The notes beneath the pieces were generated by a model. That model was not told the origin of the DNA. It made no database searches and worked only from the letters and a program-made list of their open reading frames with translations. This document shows positions 33,691 to 41,835 of a stretch of 46,575 nt of DNA, piece after piece (the stretch's first letter is position 1; each line of letters starts with the position of its first letter). A program made the translations under genes and the position numbers. Source of the DNA: Oscillospiraceae bacterium (GTDB lineage Bacteria; Bacillota; Clostridia; Oscillospirales; Oscillospiraceae); the NCBI GenBank assembly GCA_031290515.1, contig JAITNK010000020.1:1-46575 (forward strand). The letters are read 5' to 3'.

Positions 33691-34911
33691 CTATTCCAGA
33701 ACCACCCTGCGGTAGCTCTTTTTGCCGCGCCGCACCACAATACCGGCGCGCAGCCCGTCCGCTCCGAACGTGCGCGCGGTATCCGTGATTTTCACGCCGT
33801 CAGCCTCAACCCCGCCCTGCTCGACCGCGCGCCGCGCTTCGGACCGCGAAGCGCACAGCCCGGACTTTGCGAGCAGTCCGAGAATATCGACCGCGCCGTC
33901 CGTCAGGTCGGATTCCGAGAGCGTCGTCGTCGGCATCTCCGCGGCTCCGCCGGAGGAGAACAGCGCGCGCGCCGTCTCAAGCGACTGCCGCGCCGCGTCG
34001 TCGCCGTGAACCTGTCCCGTGACCTCGAACGCGAGCGTCTCTTTTGCGGCGTTCAGCTGCGCGTCGCGCCACGACTCCATTTCCGAAATCTGTTCGAGCG
34101 GCAGAAAAGTCAGCATTTTGAGGCACTTAATCACGTCCGCGTCGCCGACGTTGCGCCAGTACTGGAAGAACTCGTAGGGCGAAGTTTTGTTCGCGTCGAG
34201 CCAGAGCGCGTTGCCCGCGGTCTTGCCCATTTTCACGCCGTTCGAGTCGGTGAGCAGCGTTATCGTCAGGCAGTGCGCGTCCTTTTGCAGCTTGCGGCGG
34301 ATAAGCTCCGTCCCCGCGAGCATATTCGACCACTGGTCGTCGCCGCCGCACTGGAGCGTACAGCCGTAACGCAGGAACAGCTCGTAAAAGTCGTACGCCT
34401 GCATAATCATATAGTTGAATTCGAGAAACGTCAGCCCTTTTTCCATACGGTTTTTGTAGCAGTCCGCCGTAAGCATACGGTTTACCGAGAAGTGCGCCCC
34501 GAAGTCGCGCAGAAAGTCGAGATAATTGAGGTTTCGCAGCCACTCTGCGTTGTTGGCGAGCAGTCCTTTCCCCTCGCCGAACTCGATGAACCGCGAGATT
34601 TGTTCGCGGATACGCTCGCAGTTTCCGTCGATGCGCTCGACCGTCATCATTGTACGCAGGTCCTGCCGCCCGGACGGGTCGCCGACCATTCCGGTGCCGC
34701 CGCCGGCGAGCGCAATCGCGGTGTTGCCCGCGGACTGCAAACGCTTCATAAGCGTCAGCGTGACGTAGTGCCCGGCGGTCAGGCTGTCCGCCGTCGGGTC
34801 GTAGCCGATGTAGAACGTCGCCCTGCCGTTGTCGATAAGTTCGCGGATTTGTGATTCGTCGCTCGTCTGCGCAACGAGTCCGCGAGCCTGAAGCTCTTCA
34901 AAAAGTGTCAT
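33691..34911 (-). CDS. tyrS: Tyrosyl-tRNA synthetase
   Basis: The 406-residue class I synthetase charges tRNA-Tyr. YIGYDPTADSLTAGH near residue 35 is the HIGH-type motif in the bacterial TyrS form, KMGKTAGNALWL is the KMSKS loop, and the C-terminal 65 residues are an S4-like RNA-binding domain. ATG 34911 has AAAAGGAGC upstream; the frame is open farther upstream only through the leader. Expression is controlled by the T-box leader at 35100-35364. A family C repeat lies between the T-box terminator and the start codon. Confidence 0.95.
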   Translation of the reverse strand: MTLFEELQARGLVAQTSDESQIRELIDNGRATFYIGYDPTADSLTAGHYVTLTLMKRLQSAGNTAIALAGGGTGMVGDPSGRQDLRTMMTVERIDGNCERIREQISRFIEFGEGKGLLANNAEWLRNLNYLDFLRDFGAHFSVNRMLTADCYKNRMEKGLTFLEFNYMIMQAYDFYELFLRYGCTLQCGGDDQWSNMLAGTELIRRKLQKDAHCLTITLLTDSNGVKMGKTAGNALWLDANKTSPYEFFQYWRNVGDADVIKCLKMLTFLPLEQISEMESWRDAQLNAAKETLAFEVTGQVHGDDAARQSLETARALFSSGGAAEMPTTTLSESDLTDGAVDILGLLAKSGLCASRSEARRAVEQGGVEADGVKITDTARTFGADGLRAGIVVRRGKKSYRRVVLE

Positions 34912-34934
34912 TGTATGCTCCTTTTGTGGTTGAA

Positions 34935-35045
34935 TTACGGGGCGGCGCGAGGAACGCGGTAACGCGCTTTTTTCGGGAAAATCCGCCGGTGGGACAGCTG
35001 CGAAAAGGCAGGTCTCGTCGCAGCGCGGTACGCAGCTGAGGATAC
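34935..35045 (+). repeat. Dispersed repeat family C copy
   Basis: The sequence GCGCTTTTTTCGGGAAAA followed by CCGC-GG-GGGACA and GCGAAAAGGCAGG matches the copies near 21550, 22580 and 41700. It lies inside the untranslated leader of tyrS, downstream of the T-box terminator. Confidence 0.55.
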
Positions 35046-35099
35046 ATAGTACGCACACCGGCGAACGGAGTGCGGGAGGCTGGGCCGAACGGCGGATAA

Positions 35100-35364
35100 A
35101 TATAAAACGCCCGCGGGATATTATCCCGAGGACGCTTGTCAGCGCGGTACCACCTCAGTTTCGCGTTTCTTCGCAGAAACACGCTCGGCGGGTTAAGTGT
35201 GACCACTCTAACCCTTGCGCTGTAACGGGCGCAACCGTCGGAGCGTTTCCTCTCCGCCGCTCTTCGGACGTATTCGCGCGCGGTCAGCATACCGGCTTTC
35301 ACCGACCGCCGGCTCTCTGAATGCTGATACCGCAAGCTACTTTTTCCGCTTCGTCGCGTTTATT
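35100..35364 (-). promoter_or_regulatory. T-box riboswitch, tyrosine-specific
   Basis: Read on the minus strand, the leader holds GAGGTGGTACCGCG (35143-35156), the T-box sequence that pairs with the acceptor end of uncharged tRNA. It is followed by a terminator hairpin (35108-35135; GCGTCC-CGGGAT stem) and a T-rich run. The 5' part folds as stem I, with the GGTGAAAGCCGGT apical region, and the specifier loop GAATACGTCC contains the codon TAC (35270-35272), a tyrosine codon matching the gene downstream. Uncharged tRNA-Tyr should favour read-through into tyrS. Confidence 0.93.
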
Positions 35365-35370
35365 TACAGG

Positions 35371-35399
35371 ATTATAGCACGTTTTAAGCGCGCTGTCAA
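35371..35399 (-). promoter_or_regulatory. Promoter of the tyrS T-box transcript
   Basis: Minus strand TTGACA (35394-35399), 17-nt spacer, TATAAT (35371-35376), a perfect consensus. It begins 7 bp after the recN stop codon, with no terminator between, so read-through from the recN operon may enter the T-box leader. Confidence 0.9.
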
Positions 35400-35406
35400 G
35401 CGGAAG

Positions 35407-37110
35407 TTACGCGTTCCGTTTGCGCTTTTCGGCGGCGTTTATCATTTCCTCCGCGCTCGCGAGCGTCGTATCGGTGACGTTCTCGCCGCCGGTGAGCCGC
35501 GCGATTTCCGCGATACTGCCGAGCCGCTCGAGCCGCGTCACCTCGGTGTACGTCCTAAGTTCGCCGTTCACGGAGCGGGACGACTTGGAAATCTCGAAAT
35601 GCGTGTCCGCCATTGCCGCGATTTGCGGCAGGTGCGTAACGCACAGTACCTGACCTGCGCGCGAAATCGCCGACAGCTTTTCGCCGACGCGCTGCGCCGC
35701 AATGCCGGACACTCCCGCGTCGATTTCATCGTAGACCGAAACGCCGCGCGGCGTAATCTCCGAGAACACGGTCAAAAACGCGAGCATTATGCGTGAAAGC
35801 TCTCCGCCGGACGCGATTTTCGCGATTCGGCCCGGAGTTTCGCCCGCGTTCGCGGAAATCAGAAAGCGCACGTCCTCCGCGCCGTTTTCGGTGAGTGCGG
35901 CGTTTTTGACAAGCTCTGTCTCGAACCGCACATTCGGCATAGACAGCGCGGACAGCTCGCGCACCATACGGACGCGCAGTTCGTTCCCGGCTTCGGTTTT
36001 CGCCGCGGTGTAGTCCGCGGCGGCTTCCTCCGCGGCGGTAAGCAGCTCGCCGCGCCGCGCTTCGAGTTCGACCCGCCGCTCGTCGGACGTGTCAAGCTCC
36101 AGAAGCTCGTTTTTCGCGCTTTCGAGAAACGCGAGAGCCTCGGTCTCGTCGCCGTACTTCAGCGCGAGTTTGTTAAGCCGCTGCGCCCGAAGCTCCGCCG
36201 CGTCAAGCTCCTCCGGCGTGAAGTCGAACTCGGAGCGTATGCCGCGAAGCTCCTCGGCTACGTCCTCGGTTTCGAGCCGCACGTCGGTAAGCCGCCGCGC
36301 GAGAACCGCGAACCGCTCCGAATAGGCGGAAACGCCGCCGAGCGACGACTCCGCGTTCCGCAGCAGAGCCGCCGCGCCGTCCGAATCCTCGCCGCCGTAC
36401 AGCTCGAGGTACGCGCCGTCGAACGCGCCGGACAGCCGCGAGACGTTGCGGAGTATTTGCAGACGCTCGTCGAGCGCGGCGGACTCGCCGGGCGACGGCG
36501 CGGCGGACTCGATTTCGTCTATCTGCGAGCGGAGCAGGTCGGCGCGGAACCGTTTGTCGCGCTCGCCGCTTTTGATTTTTTCGAGTGCGCGTTCGTTTTC
36601 GCGAAGCGCGGCGAAAGACTCGCGGTAACGCTTTGCGCGCGCCGCGTAGCCTTCGGAGAAGCGTCCGCCGAAGCTGTCGAGCGCGCCGCCGTGAGCCGAC
36701 TCGTCAACGAGCCAGCCGCTGTCGTGCTGACCGTGTACGGCGATGAGCCGCGACGCGAGACTGCGGAGCTGCGTCACGGTAACGGGTACGCCGTTCACGC
36801 GCACCGTACTCTTGCCGTCCGCCGTGAGTCTGCGCGACAGCACGATTGTGCTGTCCTCGTCGATTTCGCTGTTCCGGAACCAGTCCGAAACGGAGGAATC
36901 GGAGGTGAACTCCGCCGTGACCGAGAGCGCGTCCTCGCCCTGCCGCACAAGGTCTTTCGAGACGCGTCCGCCCGCGACGCATATAATCGCGTCCACGACT
37001 ATGGATTTTCCGGCTCCGGTCTCGCCCGTAAGGACGTTCAGACCGCGCCCGAAGTCAATCTCCGCCTTGTCGATGAGCGCGAGATTGCGAATAGTAAGTG
37101 TTTCAAGCAT
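35407..37110 (-). CDS. recN: DNA repair protein RecN
   Basis: A 567-residue SMC-like ATPase acting early in double-strand-break repair. The Walker A is GETGAGKS at residues 29-36 (LTIRNLALIDKAEIDFGRG precedes it), the central 150-340 segment is coiled coil, and the C-terminal head has ASGGELSRIMLA (signature) and YDEIDAGVSG (Walker B). The length is normal. The ATG overlaps the argR stop by one base (TAATG). It is the last gene of the long minus-strand operon, as in many Firmicutes. Confidence 0.95.
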   Translation of the reverse strand: MLETLTIRNLALIDKAEIDFGRGLNVLTGETGAGKSIVVDAIICVAGGRVSKDLVRQGEDALSVTAEFTSDSSVSDWFRNSEIDEDSTIVLSRRLTADGKSTVRVNGVPVTVTQLRSLASRLIAVHGQHDSGWLVDESAHGGALDSFGGRFSEGYAARAKRYRESFAALRENERALEKIKSGERDKRFRADLLRSQIDEIESAAPSPGESAALDERLQILRNVSRLSGAFDGAYLELYGGEDSDGAAALLRNAESSLGGVSAYSERFAVLARRLTDVRLETEDVAEELRGIRSEFDFTPEELDAAELRAQRLNKLALKYGDETEALAFLESAKNELLELDTSDERRVELEARRGELLTAAEEAAADYTAAKTEAGNELRVRMVRELSALSMPNVRFETELVKNAALTENGAEDVRFLISANAGETPGRIAKIASGGELSRIMLAFLTVFSEITPRGVSVYDEIDAGVSGIAAQRVGEKLSAISRAGQVLCVTHLPQIAAMADTHFEISKSSRSVNGELRTYTEVTRLERLGSIAEIARLTGGENVTDTTLASAEEMINAAEKRKRNA

Positions 37111-37562
37111 TATCGCAGCAGATTCTCAATATCCGCGCAGAAGCGTTCGGCGGTCTCTTCGTCTTTCATCGCGAGGAACACGGTGTCGTCGCCGGCGACG
37201 GAGCCGACGAAGCCGGGGATTCCCATACCGTCGATTGCGGAGCTTGCAGCTCCCGCGAGTCCCGGCAGCGTCTTGACGACGACGAGGTTCCGCGCCGACG
37301 CGCTCGAAGTCACGCATTCGCGGAAGATACTGCGGAGCCGCGCCGTATTGTTGCGGTCTTCCGCGTTCATAACGGCGGCGTAACGGTACGAGCCTTTCGC
37401 GGTAAGCTCTTTTACAAGCCCGAGTTCTTTAATATCGCGCGAAACCGTCGCCTGCGTGGCGGCGAAGCCCGCGTCCCGGAGCGATTCGATAAGTCCGTGT
37501 TGGGTGACTATCTCGCGGTCTCCGATTATTTTAAGAATAGCGTCGTGTCTGCTCTGCTTCAT
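37110..37562 (-). CDS. argR: Arginine repressor ArgR/AhrC
   Basis: The 150-residue regulator represses arginine synthesis and may activate catabolism when arginine is bound. The N-terminal winged helix contains ATQATVSRDIKELGLVK (the SR recognition helix, residues 34-50), and the C-terminal domain carries the arginine-binding and hexamer region AIDGMGIPGFVGSVAGDDTVFLA. No arginine gene is in the window. It lies between nadK (83 bp upstream) and recN. Confidence 0.95.
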   Translation of the reverse strand: MKQSRHDAILKIIGDREIVTQHGLIESLRDAGFAATQATVSRDIKELGLVKELTAKGSYRYAAVMNAEDRNNTARLRSIFRECVTSSASARNLVVVKTLPGLAGAASSAIDGMGIPGFVGSVAGDDTVFLAMKDEETAERFCADIENLLR

Positions 37563-37645
37563 TCTCTGTCTGCCTTTCCATATACCTGAGCCCGTAGGCG
37601 GCGCGGCGGTACTTTTGTTTGAGCGGCGGCTGTCCGCGCGCGTCG

Positions 37646-38485
37646 TCAGAATTCCCGGCTCAGCTTGTCGCTGACTCTTTTGTGGAAATTTCCGTCTTTC
37701 AGATGCACGAAAAGGACGGATTTCGCGGAACGTCCGATTTCAATAATATCCCCGGTAAGCAGCTCGACCGCGTCGCGTCCGTCAACGGACAGACACGCGG
37801 GATTGCGTTTCCTGTCCCCGATTTCGACCGTGACTCGACGCCCCTCTGACAGGACGCAGGGCTTCGCCTCGAGTATATGCGGGCATATCGGAGTGACTAT
37901 TATGCTCCGCACGGTCGGTTCCACGAGCGGACCGCCCGCCGAGAGGGAGTACGCGGTGCTGCCGGTCGGCGTCGCGACGACCACGCCGTCGCCGATGAAG
38001 CGCATTATCCTGTTGCCGTTGCTGAACACCGCGAGGTCGAGAACCTTTGTCGTGCCGTGTATCACCGCGTCGTTAAGCGCGCTGTCGCGGTGGACGACCG
38101 CGCCGCCGCGAATGAGCGACACGTCGATGAGCATACGCGTCGTGGTGTTGTACTCGCCGCGGAAAATCGTCTCGAGAGAGGGCAGCTCGTCCGGTTCAAG
38201 CTCGGTAAGAAAGCCCTTCCCGCCGAGATTGACTCCGATAACGGCGGTGCGCGCGTCCGACACGAGCCGTGCGGCGCGGAGCATAGTCCCGTCGCCGCCG
38301 AGGACTATCACAAGCTCGGCTCCGGCGGCGTATTCCGTGATTTCGGCGGAGCCGGACGCGTCGTCGCGCAGAAGCGGAATAATCTTCGCGGTATAGCCCG
38401 CCTTTTCCGTAAGCTCCGCGACGCGCCGGGTGATTTCGTTTCCCGCGTCGCGGGCGGGATTGGGACAGATAAGCACCGTTTTCAT
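37646..38485 (-). CDS. nadK: NAD kinase
   Basis: The 279-residue enzyme phosphorylates NAD to NADP. The GGDGTMLRAA motif (Asp65) and ATPTGSTAYSLSAGGPLV are the NAD/ATP binding blocks. The start overlaps the tlyA stop by 4 bp, so translation is coupled. In Firmicutes nadK commonly lies between tlyA and argR or recN, as here. Confidence 0.95.
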   Translation of the reverse strand: MKTVLICPNPARDAGNEITRRVAELTEKAGYTAKIIPLLRDDASGSAEITEYAAGAELVIVLGGDGTMLRAARLVSDARTAVIGVNLGGKGFLTELEPDELPSLETIFRGEYNTTTRMLIDVSLIRGGAVVHRDSALNDAVIHGTTKVLDLAVFSNGNRIMRFIGDGVVVATPTGSTAYSLSAGGPLVEPTVRSIIVTPICPHILEAKPCVLSEGRRVTVEIGDRKRNPACLSVDGRDAVELLTGDIIEIGRSAKSVLFVHLKDGNFHKRVSDKLSREF

Positions 38486-39285
38486 ACCGTTTCTCCTTCA
38501 AACGCGCTGTGCGCCGCGTTTACGACCGATTCCGCGGAGACTTCGGAAGCGCCCGGCGCGAAGCCGAGTTTCCCGAGAAATTCTATATTGCCCTCCGGAC
38601 CGCGAATCGGCGAGAACGTAAGTCCGGTAACAAAAAAACCGTTTTCCTCCGCGCCGCCGGTAAACGAGCGAAGCACGTCAATGTGCGTTTCCGCGTCGCG
38701 CACCACGCCGTTTTTACCGACGCGCCCGCGTCCGGCTTCAAACTGCGGCTTGACGAGACACACGCACAGCCCGCCCGGTTTCAGTATGCGCCGCACGGTC
38801 GGCAGAATCAGGCGGAGCGAGATAAACGACACGTCGGCGGTAACGAAGTCAACCGCCTCGCCGAGCGTTTCCGGCGGCATCGTACGCGCGTTAACGCGCT
38901 CGAGCGTGACGACGCGCGGGTCGGTCCGCAGACTCCAGGCGAGCTGTCCGTAGCCCACGTCAACGGCGTAGACCTTTGCCGCGCCGCGCTTCAGCATACA
39001 GTCAGTGAAGCCTCCGGTACTCGCGCCGATGTCCGCGCAGACGAGGTTTTCGACCGTCACACCGAATTCGACGAGAGCTTTTTCGAGCTTAAAGCCGCCG
39101 CGGCTGACGTATTTCATACCGCCGCGCACTTCCGGCTCCGCGTCCGCCGGAACCTGCTCGCCGGGCTTATCGACGCGCCGCCCTCCGATATAGACAAGCC
39201 CCGCCATAACGTACGCTTTCGCCCTTTCGCGGCTTTCGGCGAGTCCGCGTTCAAAGATGAGCGCGTCGATTCTCATTTTAGCCAT
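38482..39285 (-). CDS. tlyA: TlyA-family rRNA methyltransferase (canonical copy)
   Basis: A 267-residue protein with an N-terminal S4 domain (RIDALIFERGLAESRERAK) and an FtsJ/TlyA Rossmann methyltransferase: YVSRGGFKLEKAL, ADIGASTGGFTDCML, VKPQFEAGR and EGNIEFLGKL. TlyA methylates 2'-OH of rRNA and controls capreomycin sensitivity in some bacteria. The start codon may be 39285 (chosen; GGTGAG upstream) or 39276; both overlap or abut the dxs stop. The location downstream of dxs is the conserved yqxC position. A diverged paralogue is at 27303-28154. Confidence 0.92.
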   Translation of the reverse strand: MAKMRIDALIFERGLAESRERAKAYVMAGLVYIGGRRVDKPGEQVPADAEPEVRGGMKYVSRGGFKLEKALVEFGVTVENLVCADIGASTGGFTDCMLKRGAAKVYAVDVGYGQLAWSLRTDPRVVTLERVNARTMPPETLGEAVDFVTADVSFISLRLILPTVRRILKPGGLCVCLVKPQFEAGRGRVGKNGVVRDAETHIDVLRSFTGGAEENGFFVTGLTFSPIRGPEGNIEFLGKLGFAPGASEVSAESVVNAAHSAFEGETV

Positions 39286-41128
39286 TCGGCTCACCGGATA
39301 CGCCACATATCGCGTCCGCGACGCTTTCCGCGTCGATTTTGCAGTGCCGCCGCAGTTCCGCGACGCTGCCGCACGGTACCGGATTATCGCCGCAGTTCAG
39401 CAGTATCACGCGCTCCGGAAGCGTGCCGCGCACCGCGAGCGCCGCCGCGAGACGTTCGCCGACGCACCCCGCAGCCGCAACGTCCTCAAGTACGAGAAGT
39501 CCGCCGGTTTTCGACGCGGACTGCTCCGCGAGCGACGCGTCGAGCGGCGTGATTCGCAGCAGTTTCACGATTTCAATCTCAATGCCGCGCGCCGACAAAA
39601 GTTCCGCGGCTTCAAGCGCGACTTCCGTCATCGCGCCGTAAGTGACGACCGTGAAGCCGTTCCCGGAGCGGATAACCGCGTCCGAAACGCAGTCGCCGCC
39701 GAACGGAGCCGCGCCTTTAGGATAGCGAATCGCGACCGCGCCGCAGTCATTCGTAACGGCGTCGGAAAGCAGCCGCCGAAGCTCGCCGAAGCTCGCCGGA
39801 GCGTAAACGGACAGTCCGGGGACCGTCGCGAGGTAGGCGACGTCGTAAATCCCCTGATGCGTTTCGCCGTCGCCGGGGACAAGTCCCGCGCGGTCAATTG
39901 CGAAAACGGCTTTCGCGCCGGACAGCGCAATATCGTGTATCAGCATATCGTAGCCGCGCTGCAAAAACGTCGAATATACGGCGAAAACCGGAGTAACGCC
40001 GCCCGCGGCGAGTCCGGCGGCAAGCGTCACGGCGTGACCCTCCGAGATTCCGACGTCGAAGAAGCGGTCGGGGAAGCGTTCGGCGAAGCCGGAAAGCCCG
40101 GTGCCGGAAGCCATCGCCGCCGTAATTGCGGCAATGTTGCACCCGCCCTCCCGGAGCTTCGTAACCGTGTCGCCGAACACGGCGGAAAAAGTCTCCGCGG
40201 CGGGCTTCATTTTGCCGGAACCGAAGTCGGAAGGCGACACGCCGTGGTATTTGTCCGGCTCGGTTTCGCTCGGCGTATAGCCGCGCCCTTTCTGCGTCTT
40301 GACGTGCAGCAGGACCGGTTTACCCAGTTCGCGCGCCCAGCTTAAAACGCGGCACAGGCGCGGCACGTCGTGTCCGTCCACCGGACCGATGTACTCGAAG
40401 CCGAGTTCCTCAAACATACTGCAATGCAGCAGCGTGCGGCGCACGGCGGCTTTAATCCTGTGCGTCAGCGAGTAGATGAACCGCCCGCCGGGGAGCTTCG
40501 CCATAAGCGCGCGGTAACGTTTCTTGAAACGTATGTAGCTCGGTCGTATGCGCTCGCGCGAGAGGTACCGAGCGACGCCGCCGACGTTGCCGGAGATTGA
40601 CATTCCGTTGTCGTTCAGCACGACTATTATCGGTTCGCCGGACGCGCCCGCGTCGGACAACGCCTCGTACGCGAGACCTCCGGTGAGCGCGCCGTCGCCT
40701 ATAAGCGCGACGACGCTGTGCGTTCCGCCGGAGAGCGTCCGCGCCCTCGCGAGTCCGAGCGCGGCGGAGACCGAGCCGGAGGCGTGTCCCGCCGGGAACG
40801 CGTCGTACACGCTCTCCGAAGGCTTCGGGAAGCCGGACAGACCGCCGTATTTGCGGAGCGTGCCGAACCCGGGAAGTCTGCCGGTAAGCATTTTGTGCGC
40901 GTAGCTCTGGTGTCCCACGTCGAAAACGAGCCTGTCGCGCGAGAAGTCGAACACCCGGTGCAGCGCGACGGTAAGCTCCACCGCGCCGAGGTTCGACGCG
41001 AGATGTCCGCCGTTTTTCGATACCGCGGAGATTATCTCCCGGCGCAGCTCCGCGCACAGTTCGTCGATCTGCGCCGGCGGCATAGCCGCAAGCTCTTTCG
41101 CGGAGGAAAGCTCTTTCAGTACGCTCAT
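39278..41128 (-). CDS. dxs: 1-deoxy-D-xylulose-5-phosphate synthase
   Basis: The 616-residue thiamine-diphosphate enzyme makes DXP from pyruvate and glyceraldehyde 3-phosphate, the first step of the MEP isoprenoid pathway. FDVGHQSYAHKMLTGR, the ThDP-binding GDGALTGG...NDN region and DVGISEGHAVTLAAGLA (catalytic Glu; usually AEQHA, here SEGHA) are present. The C-terminal transketolase domain is complete. The start at 41128 overlaps the oapA-like gene by 4 bp. Together with ispA upstream it supplies prenyl diphosphates. Confidence 0.95.
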   Translation of the reverse strand: MSVLKELSSAKELAAMPPAQIDELCAELRREIISAVSKNGGHLASNLGAVELTVALHRVFDFSRDRLVFDVGHQSYAHKMLTGRLPGFGTLRKYGGLSGFPKPSESVYDAFPAGHASGSVSAALGLARARTLSGGTHSVVALIGDGALTGGLAYEALSDAGASGEPIIVVLNDNGMSISGNVGGVARYLSRERIRPSYIRFKKRYRALMAKLPGGRFIYSLTHRIKAAVRRTLLHCSMFEELGFEYIGPVDGHDVPRLCRVLSWARELGKPVLLHVKTQKGRGYTPSETEPDKYHGVSPSDFGSGKMKPAAETFSAVFGDTVTKLREGGCNIAAITAAMASGTGLSGFAERFPDRFFDVGISEGHAVTLAAGLAAGGVTPVFAVYSTFLQRGYDMLIHDIALSGAKAVFAIDRAGLVPGDGETHQGIYDVAYLATVPGLSVYAPASFGELRRLLSDAVTNDCGAVAIRYPKGAAPFGGDCVSDAVIRSGNGFTVVTYGAMTEVALEAAELLSARGIEIEIVKLLRITPLDASLAEQSASKTGGLLVLEDVAAAGCVGERLAAALAVRGTLPERVILLNCGDNPVPCGSVAELRRHCKIDAESVADAICGVSGEPNG

Positions 41129-41652
41129 TTGCGTTTCTTTCGCGGCGAGACGAAACGTATAATCCTGCCCACGCCGAGGATAATGAACCGCGACTTCTTC
41201 AGCGCAACGGACTTGCAGGCGGCTTTCCCGCCGATTGTCAGCCCCGTGACCGCGCCGGACACTATAAGCGCGACGGCGAGCTGACTGAACGCAAGGTTCG
41301 CCGACAGCCGCTCCGTGACTATCGCCGCCGTAGTGCCGGAGACTATTCCGGCGATGTCGCCCACAACGTCGTTGCAGACGCTCGAAACCTTTCCGGCGTT
41401 TCTGACGAGAGAAATCGCCTCGCGCGCGCCGCGCTCCCGGTGAGCCGCCATAGCGTGAAACGGAGCTTCTTTCGCGGACGTGACCGCTACGCCGACCATA
41501 TCGAACAGTACGCCCACCGAGATGAAGAGCAGCAGTATCAGGAACGCGACGGCGTACCCCGCGCGGGAGACGGCGCGCGTCGAAAACAAAGTAAACACGG
41601 TTGACAGAGCAACCGAGAACAGTACGATTTTGATAATCCAAGAGTTTCGCAA
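41125..41652 (-). CDS. oapA: OLE-associated protein OapA (DUF21-like membrane protein)
   Basis: A 175-residue membrane protein with about three hydrophobic segments (near residues 7-30, 32-52 and 125-145) and a very basic C-terminus (SPRKKRK). The middle, GVLFDMVGVAVTSAKEAPFH and SSVCNDVVGDIAGIVSG, resembles the DUF21 domain of CorB/CNNM Mg2+ transporters. OapA proteins have this size and similarity and are encoded between the OLE RNA and dxs in OLE-bearing Firmicutes, which is precisely the location here. OapA binds OLE RNA and takes it to the membrane. There is no ATG; TTG 41652 (with AGGTAA upstream) or TTG 41676 would start it. The 3' end overlaps dxs by 4 bp. Confidence 0.85.
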   Translation of the reverse strand: MRNSWIIKIVLFSVALSTVFTLFSTRAVSRAGYAVAFLILLLFISVGVLFDMVGVAVTSAKEAPFHAMAAHRERGAREAISLVRNAGKVSSVCNDVVGDIAGIVSGTTAAIVTERLSANLAFSQLAVALIVSGAVTGLTIGGKAACKSVALKKSRFIILGVGRIIRFVSPRKKRK

Positions 41653-41694
41653 TAGCTTGTTACCTATAGAAATCAAAAGTGAGAGAGCTGATTT

Positions 41695-41785
41695 TCGGGC
41701 GCGGGGTTACGCGGGACGCTTTTTTTCGGGAAACCCGCGGACGGGACAATCCGCAAAAAGCGGAGACTTGCCCGACCGGGCGGTA
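41695..41785 (+). repeat. Dispersed repeat family C copy
   Basis: GACGCTTTTTTTCGGGAAAC then GACGGGACAATCCGCAAAAAGC match the copies near 21550, 22580 and 34960. It lies between oapA and the long hairpin at the 3' side of the OLE RNA. Confidence 0.55.
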
Positions 41786-41789
41786 AATC

Positions 41790-41834
41790 CTGTCGCCGAA
41801 TGTAATCAACTTTGTTGATTACATTCGGCGACAG
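41790..41834 (-). other. Perfect 21-bp hairpin at the 3' side of the OLE RNA
   Basis: CTGTCGCCGAATGTAATCAA... at 41790-41810 is perfectly complementary to 41814-41834, with only a 3-nt loop. No U tract follows on either strand, so it is not a standard terminator. It may mark or form the processed 3' end of the RNA, act as an RNase III target, or be a palindromic insertion. Confidence 0.7.
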
Positions 41835-41835
41835 C

